From Actinomycetota bacterium (GTDB taxonomy: Bacteria; Actinomycetota; Thermoleophilia; UBA2241): DNA of 11,400 bases. The stretch is from positions 6,717 to 18,116 of the forward strand of contig PLTW01000211.1 in assembly GCA_003164655.1 (NCBI GenBank), in the 5' to 3' direction. A program made the translations under genes and the position numbers. Shown here piece by piece: positions 7,443-11,400 of this stretch (positions are counted from its first letter, which is position 1; each line of letters begins with the position of its first letter). The notes below the pieces were generated by a model, which saw nothing but the letters and a program-made list of their open reading frames with translations, was not told the origin of the DNA and made no database searches.

Positions 7443-7476
7443 TGTGCCGCAATCTTGCCGTGGCCACTTCTTCTGC

Positions 7477-7932
7477 CTATCGTGCCAGGGCGCGGGCGAT
7501 CGGCCGCGGCAGCGCCGCGTACAGCTCGCAGCCGACGCAGTAGCCCAGCCCCGCTTCGAGCGTCGCGCACAACACCAGGATGGCGGCGACCAGGAGCGCC
7601 GCAGCGGGAATTCCCGCCACGAACAACAGGCCGGACAGCGCCGAGAAGAAGACACCGATGCGCGCGGCGAACTTCTTGGGCGCAGCGTCGACCGGCTTGG
7701 GGCTGAGGCGCAGCGCATTGGCCAAGCCTCGCGCCAGGGTCGCGAGGGGGCTGCGACGCGGCGAGCCAAAGCCGCGCACTGCGAAATCCACAGCCAGCAG
7801 CAGCAGGATCACCCACGCCCAAGGGGCGCCGAGCAGGGCGGCGGCCACGACGATGCCGACCACGAGCGCGGCGACGATGCGGGCGACGCGTTCGTTTCTG
7901 CTGTCGCCCGAGATGGGGCATGCCTGGAACAC
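7477..7932 (-). CDS. DUF4395 integral membrane protein
   Basis: This 151-residue protein matches the DUF4395 family. It has the N-terminal CPISG (Cys5) followed by NERVARI, the central segment RSPLATLARGLA and KPVDAAPKKFAARIG (about residues 60-93), and the C-terminal YCVGCELY with Cys132 and Cys135. Four hydrophobic segments lie at roughly 16-34, 38-54, 93-108 and 109-127. The paired cysteines at the end of the last helix look like a CxxC redox or metal site. DUF4395 proteins have no established biochemical role that I know of; a thiol-related function is inference. The start is a GTG at 7932 with AAGGAGG (complement of 7938-7944) 5 bases upstream, a near-perfect site. A strong promoter lies about 50 bases upstream. 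Confidence 0.88.
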   Translation of the reverse strand: MFQACPISGDSRNERVARIVAALVVGIVVAAALLGAPWAWVILLLLAVDFAVRGFGSPRRSPLATLARGLANALRLSPKPVDAAPKKFAARIGVFFSALSGLLFVAGIPAAALLVAAILVLCATLEAGLGYCVGCELYAALPRPIARALAR

Positions 7933-7937
7933 GACGA

Positions 7938-7944
7938 CCTCCTT
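7938..7944 (-). promoter_or_regulatory. Strong ribosome binding site that fixes the GTG start of DUF4395
   Basis: The minus strand reads AAGGAGG here, 5 bases before the GTG at 7932. The match is nearly full to the anti-Shine-Dalgarno sequence and supports the non-ATG start. Confidence 0.75.
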
Positions 7945-7981
7945 CGGTGACGTCGCATCTATCCGCGGTGATAGTTGATAA

Positions 7982-8011
7982 AATATATGTGAATTCTCAG
8001 AATTACGTCAA
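7982..8011 (-). promoter_or_regulatory. Sigma-70-type promoter for the DUF4395 gene
   Basis: On the minus strand, TTGACG (8011-8006) is followed by an 18-base spacer and TATATT (7987-7982); with a 17-base spacer the -10 reads ATATAT. This is an unusually AT-rich island in a GC-rich window. Transcription would start near 7975, giving a leader of about 43 bases before the GTG at 7932. A palindrome occupies the spacer (see 7992-8004). Confidence 0.65.
7992..8004. promoter_or_regulatory. Palindrome inside the DUF4395 promoter spacer; candidate operator
   Basis: AATTCT-C-AGAATT is a perfect 6+1+6 inverted repeat located between the -35 and -10 elements. A repressor bound there would block polymerase. 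I cannot assign it to a known regulator family. Confidence 0.5.
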
Positions 8012-8121
8012 GGGTTTGCGAGCGGCAGCGGTTACGAACGACGAGCAGCGCGCCCGACAAGGATCGCCGCGACTCCAGAGGCGCGGACCGCCGAGTGCGC
8101 TGCTGGCCTTCGAGAGAGCCC

Positions 8122-8142
8122 CAGGCGCCACTGGAGCGCCTG
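8122..8142. repeat. Perfect 7-bp hairpin in the divergent intergenic region
   Basis: CAGGCGC (8122-8128) pairs with GCGCCTG (8136-8142) around a 7-base loop. A second stem, CCGCG (8067-8071) with CGCGG (8082-8086), lies nearby, and both fall inside the 9-bp inverted repeat ACGAACGAC / GTCGTTCGT (8034-8042, 8151-8159). It could be a structured RNA, a terminator or a small mobile remnant; nothing visible decides. Confidence 0.35.
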
Positions 8143-8170
8143 AGGCGTGTGTCGTTCGTCGGCAGGCGGG

Positions 8171-8203
8171 CTTGTGTTAGGATTTGGTTAGCGTTTGGTT
8201 AGT
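8171..8203 (+). promoter_or_regulatory. Three tandem 11-bp direct repeats, candidate PHO box
   Basis: Consecutive units are CTTGTGTTAGG (8171-8181), ATTTGGTTAGC (8182-8192) and GTTTGGTTAGT (8193-8203). The core TTTGGTTAG is identical in units 2 and 3; unit 1 has TTGTGTTAG. On the other strand the core reads CTAACCAAA. Direct repeats spaced by one helical turn (11 bp) are the arrangement bound by PhoB/PhoP-type response regulators, and the next plus-strand genes are a PhoU-like protein and a PiT phosphate permease. Binding by a Pho regulator is inferred. No clear -10 hexamer follows at a short distance. Confidence 0.55.
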
Positions 8204-8360
8204 GTCAGCCGATCAGATGCCGCCTCAGATGTGTGTTGCTCGCCCGATGGAGCTCCTGGCCAAGGGCGAGCCGGCCGTCGTGGAGTCCCGGCTCGTCAGC
8301 GTGCCCGCTTCGACATGAAGCGGCGGCCGCCTTGGCGGTTGACGGAAGGACGGTGCGTCT

Positions 8361-9005
8361 GTGAAAACGATACCGGTCCGACGGGCGATCCACTATCTCG
8401 GCCAAGGGGGCGCCGCGGCCCTCATCGCCATCCTTGAGCGCCAGCTCGAGGAGGCCATCGCCGCTTGCCGCGTGGCGCGTTCTGTAGCCGAAGGCCGGGT
8501 CGACCCGGGCGAGGCCCACGACAAGATGGCCGAGATCGAGCAGCGGGGCGACGCGCTGCGGGGCAAGCTCGTGACTCGCCTCTCGGGAGTGCTCGTCACG
8601 CCTATCGACCGCGAGGACCTGTTTCGCCTGTCACGCTCGATCGATGATGTGCTCGACAACCTGCGCGATTTCGTGCGCGAATGGGACCTCTACGGGATCG
8701 AGGCCAGCGACGCCTGTCTGGGCCTGATCGACGCCACCGTGAGCGGTCTCGATGACCTTCGCCTGGCGGTGCAGACGATCGCCAGAGACCCGAAGGACAC
8801 GAGCCGCTTTGCACTGGTCTGCAAGAAATCGGCAAACGAGATCCGGCGCCAGTACGGCGTCGAGCTCGGCCGGCTCTTCAGCGGCGAGCTCACCATGGAC
8901 ATATTCAAGGTGCGTGAGCTGCTGCGGCGGCTCGACGTCGTCGGCCTGCGCTTGAACGAGGCCGCCGACGTATTGTCGGATGCGGCCGTCAAGCGGCGCG
9001 CCTGA
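8361..9005 (+). CDS. DUF47 family (PhoU-like) protein, partner of the PiT phosphate permease
   Basis: This 214-residue, mostly helical cytoplasmic protein belongs to DUF47, a PhoU-related family usually encoded beside PiT permeases and thought to modulate their activity. The diagnostic segment TPIDREDLFRLSRSIDDV lies at residues 80-97 and is followed by LDNLRDFVREWDLYGIE. The acidic helix KMAEIEQRGDALR at 55-67 is typical of the metal-binding helices in PhoU-like proteins. The length is normal for the family. The start is a GTG with GAAGGA (8345-8350) 10 bases upstream. The PiT permease follows after 33 bases, so the two form an operon. Expression may respond to phosphate through the 11-bp repeats about 160 bases upstream. 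Confidence 0.9.
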   Translation: MKTIPVRRAIHYLGQGGAAALIAILERQLEEAIAACRVARSVAEGRVDPGEAHDKMAEIEQRGDALRGKLVTRLSGVLVTPIDREDLFRLSRSIDDVLDNLRDFVREWDLYGIEASDACLGLIDATVSGLDDLRLAVQTIARDPKDTSRFALVCKKSANEIRRQYGVELGRLFSGELTMDIFKVRELLRRLDVVGLRLNEAADVLSDAAVKRRA

Positions 9006-9038
9006 TCCGACGCGAGAGGTCGGCTGGCGGCTTCTCGC

Positions 9039-10007
9039 ATGACAGCCGAGGGAGCCCTCCTTCTCGCATCGGCCTCGGGGTTTGCCCTGGTCAGCGGCGC
9101 CAACGACGGCGCCACCCTGGTGGCGATGGGCACTCGCACGAGGACCATCCGCCCCGCGGTCGGCATTGCCATCATGATGGTCATGGTCGCCGTGGGACCT
9201 CTCCTGGTCGGTACGGCGGTCGCCACCACACTGGCACACCGTCTCGTCTCGTTCGCCGGCGCCGAGGGCAGAGTGGCACTGCTCGCGGCCGTTATGACGG
9301 CGCTCGTCGTGGTGTTCGCCCTGACTCGGCGGGGTACGCCCACGAGCCTGACACTCGCCCTGACCGGCGGCATCGTGGGGGCCGGCATCGGAGCGCGACT
9401 CCCGGTGGAGTGGCCGGTCGTGGGGAAGGTTGTTCTGGTCGGTTTTGCGGCGCCGCTCCTCAGTGTCCCCGCCGGCTGGCTGGTCTACCGAGCCCTGCGC
9501 GGACCGGTGGGTCGTCTGGTGGCTCGACGGTTGATTCGCGTGACTCAGTACGTGGGCTTCGTCCTGCAATGCCTCGCCTACTCGGCAAACGACGCCCAGA
9601 AGATGGTAGCGATCGTCGCCATCGGCACCTCGGCCCAGCTCAACCCGGTGGCCGCCACGGTCGATGGACAGCTGGCCATCGCGCTGCTGTTCGGCGTCGG
9701 CATCCTGCTGACGGTGCGGGTCATGGCGGGGCGCGTCGGCGAGGGCGTCATGTACATCCGTACGCCTCACTTCATCGCGACCTCGCTTGGTTCGGCGATC
9801 GTCGTGCTGGCGACGTCTGTCCTGGGGGTACCGGTATCCTCGACCCAGGCCGCGACGGGGGCTGCCGTCGGCAGCGGCGTCGCAACCTCGCCGTTCAGCG
9901 TACGTTGGAACGAAGTGTCTCGTATCGGCTTGGCATGGGTCATTACGCTGCCGCTCTCGATCGTCCTGGCGGCCGCGTTGGCGGCGGGGGGGAGGTTGTT
10001 GCGGTAA
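9039..10007 (+). CDS. pit: PiT-family inorganic phosphate permease
   Basis: This 322-residue, multi-spanning membrane protein imports phosphate using an ion gradient. The two inverted PiT repeats are visible: SGANDGA (residues 19-25) with GTPTSLTLALTGG from 99, and YSANDAQKMVAI from 181 with GVPVSSTQAATGAAVG from 263. The loops that read PVSTTH in typical PiT proteins are here PTSLTL and PVSSTQ, so this is a divergent member; the two N-D pairs (Asn22-Asp23, Asn184-Asp185) are kept. No strong ribosome binding site lies close to the ATG (GAGAGG at 9014-9019 is 19 bases away) and no alternative in-frame start is evident, so translation may depend on the preceding DUF47 gene. Counter-ion and affinity cannot be told from sequence. 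Confidence 0.9.
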   Translation: MTAEGALLLASASGFALVSGANDGATLVAMGTRTRTIRPAVGIAIMMVMVAVGPLLVGTAVATTLAHRLVSFAGAEGRVALLAAVMTALVVVFALTRRGTPTSLTLALTGGIVGAGIGARLPVEWPVVGKVVLVGFAAPLLSVPAGWLVYRALRGPVGRLVARRLIRVTQYVGFVLQCLAYSANDAQKMVAIVAIGTSAQLNPVAATVDGQLAIALLFGVGILLTVRVMAGRVGEGVMYIRTPHFIATSLGSAIVVLATSVLGVPVSSTQAATGAAVGSGVATSPFSVRWNEVSRIGLAWVITLPLSIVLAAALAAGGRLLR

Positions 10008-10077
10008 AGGCGCAAGGGCGTCTCAAGGAAGGAGCCTGTCACCTCTGCAATGGTTCGGAGGCGACGCTTGACCGCCC

Positions 10078-10094
10078 CAGCCTGGTACAGGCTG
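10078..10094. promoter_or_regulatory. 17-bp dyad upstream of the Lrp/AsnC gene; candidate operator or PiT terminator
   Basis: CAGCCTG and CAGGCTG are exact complements around GTA. The site lies 44 bases before the regulator's ATG and 70 bases after the PiT stop. Lrp/AsnC proteins often bind their own upstream region at short CAG...CTG dyads, so autoregulation fits. With a 3-base loop and no T run it is a weaker terminator candidate. Confidence 0.45.
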
Positions 10095-10138
10095 AGCGTG
10101 TCCATCGGACCGGGCCTCAAACGACGAGAGGAGGCGAC

Positions 10139-10603
10139 ATGGACCAGACCGATCGCGCGATCCTCGTAGCGTTGCAACGCGAAGGGCGCATGTCCAATCT
10201 GGCACTTTCGCGGCAGCTCGACCTGTCGCCCTCGGCCATGATCGGTCGCGTGCGACGCCTCGAAAAGCGCGGGGCGATTCATGGCTATCACGCCAACGTC
10301 GACCCCGCGGCGCTCGGCATCCACGTGCAGGCGCTCACGGTCGTGAAGCTGCGCGAGCACAGCGAGCAGGCCATCGGCGAGTTCGAGGCGGCGGTCAAGG
10401 GAGTGGTCGGCGTGCGCGCCTGCTACCACGTGACCGGACAGTTCGACATGGTCATGGTGCTGGCCCTGCGCGATCTCGCACACCTCGCCCAGATGATCAG
10501 GGTCGACCTCGCCAGGATCCCCGGCGTGATGCAGCTCGAGACGATGCTGATCATGGCCGAGTCGGTGGCCGACGAAGGCTGGCCGGTCTTTCCCGAGCAA
10601 TGA
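10139..10603 (+). CDS. Lrp/AsnC family transcriptional regulator
   Basis: This 154-residue regulator has the normal family length. The N-terminal winged-helix DNA-binding part covers about residues 1-60 (MDQTDRAILVALQREGRMSN, LDLSPSAMIGRVRRLEKRGAI). The C-terminal effector/oligomerisation RAM domain covers about 65-140 and includes ACYHVTGQFDMVMVLALRD and a closing IPGVMQLETMLIMAES. Family members bind amino acids or related small molecules and form dimers to octamers; the ligand is unknown here. I chose the ATG at 10139 because AGAGGAGG (10127-10134) precedes it by 4 bases and it gives the standard N-terminus; the frame is open further upstream only as an off-frame overlap with the PiT gene. 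The dyad at 10078-10094 suggests self-regulation. Confidence 0.93.
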   Translation: MDQTDRAILVALQREGRMSNLALSRQLDLSPSAMIGRVRRLEKRGAIHGYHANVDPAALGIHVQALTVVKLREHSEQAIGEFEAAVKGVVGVRACYHVTGQFDMVMVLALRDLAHLAQMIRVDLARIPGVMQLETMLIMAESVADEGWPVFPEQ

Positions 10604-10617
10604 CGGCCCACCGGTGC

Positions 10618-10638
10618 TCGAGGGTACCAAAACCTCGA
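10618..10638 (+). terminator. Possible hairpin terminator after the Lrp/AsnC gene
   Basis: TCGAGG (10618-10623) pairs with CCTCGA (10633-10638) around a 9-base loop, starting 15 bases after the stop codon. No T run follows, so confidence is low. Confidence 0.35.
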
Positions 10639-10674
10639 TCCGCCATATGACCAGCGGTTCTCCACGACGCAGCG

Positions 10675-11173
10675 ATGATCTTCTCACTGCTCTCTGTGAA
10701 ATTGCGCGCCGGCTTTGCGTTTGGCGCCCGCCGACGGTCTGCGCGACCGCGAGCTCGAGATCCTCGTCCTTCGTCACCAGGTGAAAGTCTTGAAGCGCAA
10801 AGCCGGCGGCCCCGGACTGCGCCGGCGCGACCGGCTGTTCCTCGCCGTGACGGCGGGCCTGTTGCCCAGGGAGCGCCGGTCGTGCGTCATCGCCAGCGAT
10901 TCCTTCACCGTTGGACGGCGCTTCTCAGGACGCTCTGCGTACTGTCCTTCGTGAAGATCGCAACGCGGCGCCCGCACCTCACCGTCTCAACGAGCGACTC
11001 GGATCTTGCGGATCTACCTCGAGCATTGCGAACGGCGTCGGCCGCATCGCGGACTGCAGCTCTGGGCTAAAGGAAAGGCTACGCGGGTCGCAGCGGCCGA
11101 GGGCGCTCAGAGGACATCCAGCATCGAGGCCTTCTCGGGGGGACTGATTCACGAGTGCCAGGTCGCGGCATGA
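10675..11173 (+). pseudogene. Decayed integrase-core (DDE) transposase, IS481/IS3-like actinobacterial type
   Basis: Pieces of one transposase appear in order but in two reading frames. The N-terminus MIFSLLSVKLRAGF (from 10675) is in frame 1. After a shift near 10728, RELEILVLRHQVKVLKRK and RRRDRLFLAVTAGLLPRER (about 10740-10875) are in frame 2, which ends at a stop at 10952-10954. Frame 1 then gives FLHRWTALLR and CVLSFVKIATRRPHL (about 10900-10980), resembling the start of the catalytic core. Frame 2 resumes with RIYLEHCERRRPHRGL (from 11009) and ends in GGLIHECQVAA and TGA at 11171-11173, the usual C-terminus of this family. About 500 bases remain of what is normally about a kilobase, and most of the DDE core is missing. 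It cannot be functional. No terminal inverted repeats or target duplication were recognised. Confidence 0.75.
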
Positions 11174-11328
11174 TCGAGAATTTGCAACCCGTGCCGTTGC
11201 TGGGCCTCTTTGGTCGCATCCAGGAAAGTTGCGGCGCCCAGAAACCCGGCCGCACGCTGCTGATCAACCCCGGCAGCGAGGATTCGGAGGGCCTCCCCAA
11301 GGGCGTCGTCGTCAGGCTCGACGAATAA
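11170..11328 (+). pseudogene. C-terminal remnant of a calcineurin-like metallophosphoesterase
   Basis: A 52-codon frame ends at TAA 11326-11328. It reads like the C-terminal end of small metallophosphoesterases: PLLGLFGRIQES, then GRTLLINPGSE, EGLPKGVVVRLDE. The family motif here is normally GHIHES, where the two histidines bind metal; this copy has GRIQES, so both ligands are lost. GRT-x3-NPGSE is well kept. The upstream part, about two-thirds or more of the protein with the other metal ligands, is absent. The match begins exactly where the transposase relic ends (the transposase TGA at 11171 overlaps an ATG at 11170), so the gene was probably truncated by that element or by a deletion. The ATG has no good ribosome binding site. 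I regard it as a dead fragment. Confidence 0.6.
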
Positions 11329-11337
11329 TGGAAGATC

Positions 11338-11352
11338 AAAGACTAAGTCTTT
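11338..11352. repeat. Perfect 15-bp palindrome
   Basis: AAAGACT-A-AGTCTTT is a 7+1+7 exact inverted repeat ten bases past the phosphoesterase remnant. It could be an operator for a gene beyond the right edge or a weak hairpin (AAAGA / TCTTT with a 5-base loop ending in T's). No gene is visible from 11329 to 11400. Confidence 0.45.
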
Positions 11353-11400
11353 ACGTCCGGTCGATACTGTGCCAGTGATACGGCAAGACGGCGGGTCGAG

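Larger units (their letters stand above)
7933..8360. other. Divergent intergenic region between DUF4395 and the phosphate operon
   Basis: This 428-base stretch has no supported gene. From left to right it holds the DUF4395 ribosome binding site and promoter (7938-8011), a GC-rich stretch with several hairpins bounded by a 9-bp inverted repeat (8034-8042 and 8151-8159), three 11-bp direct repeat units (8171-8203), and a leader of about 155 bases before the GTG of the DUF47 gene. Short open frames across it show no recognisable protein. Confidence 0.6.

Noticed and set aside
7920..8180. Plus-strand small open frame across the DUF4395/DUF47 intergenic region
   Set aside because: It runs through the promoter, palindrome and hairpins, has no ribosome binding site and encodes no recognisable protein.
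8631..9770. Minus-strand frame of 379 codons opposite DUF47 and PiT
   Set aside because: Its Asp/Arg/His/Gln-rich translation mirrors the two sense genes; there is no domain and no start signal.
11079..11339. Minus-strand 86-codon frame at the right end
   Set aside because: It lies opposite the transposase tail and phosphoesterase remnant, both of which give recognisable motifs on the plus strand.
1..11400. CRISPR arrays, tRNA, rRNA and toxin-antitoxin or defence genes
   Set aside because: None found: no regularly spaced repeats beyond the 11-bp and 24-bp units, no cloverleaf pattern, and no protein of those families among the supported genes.

Overview
The window is high-GC DNA with tightly packed genes, short overlaps within operons, one gene that starts at GTG behind an exact AAGGAGG, and protein families common in Actinobacteriota (DUF3089, DUF4395, an actinobacterial-style integrase-core transposase). 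An actinobacterial or Thermoleophilia-like soil lineage is likely. No rRNA or other taxonomic marker is present, so this is inference.

Layout. (1) 1-4565, plus strand: one translationally coupled operon of molybdenum hydroxylase (xanthine dehydrogenase / CO dehydrogenase family) subunits, in the order FAD subunit (cut by the left edge), [2Fe-2S] subunit, FAD subunit, [2Fe-2S] subunit, molybdopterin subunit. Every junction overlaps by 1-7 bases. Two different electron-transfer pairs therefore lead into one visible catalytic subunit. The substrate cannot be read from the sequence. (2) 4566-4668: a short convergent spacer with two copies of a 24-bp repeat. (3) 4669-7932, minus strand: an aldo/keto reductase, an exported DUF3089 alpha/beta hydrolase with a beta-sandwich-like N-terminal segment, and a four-helix DUF4395 membrane protein. 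DUF4395 has a strong sigma-70-type promoter with a perfect palindrome in its spacer. (4) 7933-8360: a divergent intergenic region holding that promoter, hairpins, and three tandem 11-bp units that look like a PHO box. (5) 8361-10007, plus strand: a DUF47 (PhoU-like) protein and a PiT-family phosphate permease, the usual low-affinity phosphate uptake pair. (6) 10139-10603: an Lrp/AsnC regulator with a 17-bp dyad just upstream. (7) 10604-11400: a decayed stretch with an integrase-core transposase relic (10675-11173), joined directly to the C-terminal remnant of a metallophosphoesterase (11170-11328), then a 15-bp palindrome.

I found no CRISPR array, tRNA, rRNA, complete mobile element or obvious new defence system. 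The points most worth following are the 11-bp repeat array ahead of the phosphate operon, the doubled FAD/FeS subunits with one Mo subunit, the palindrome inside the DUF4395 promoter, the dyad before the Lrp gene, and the transposase/phosphoesterase junction.
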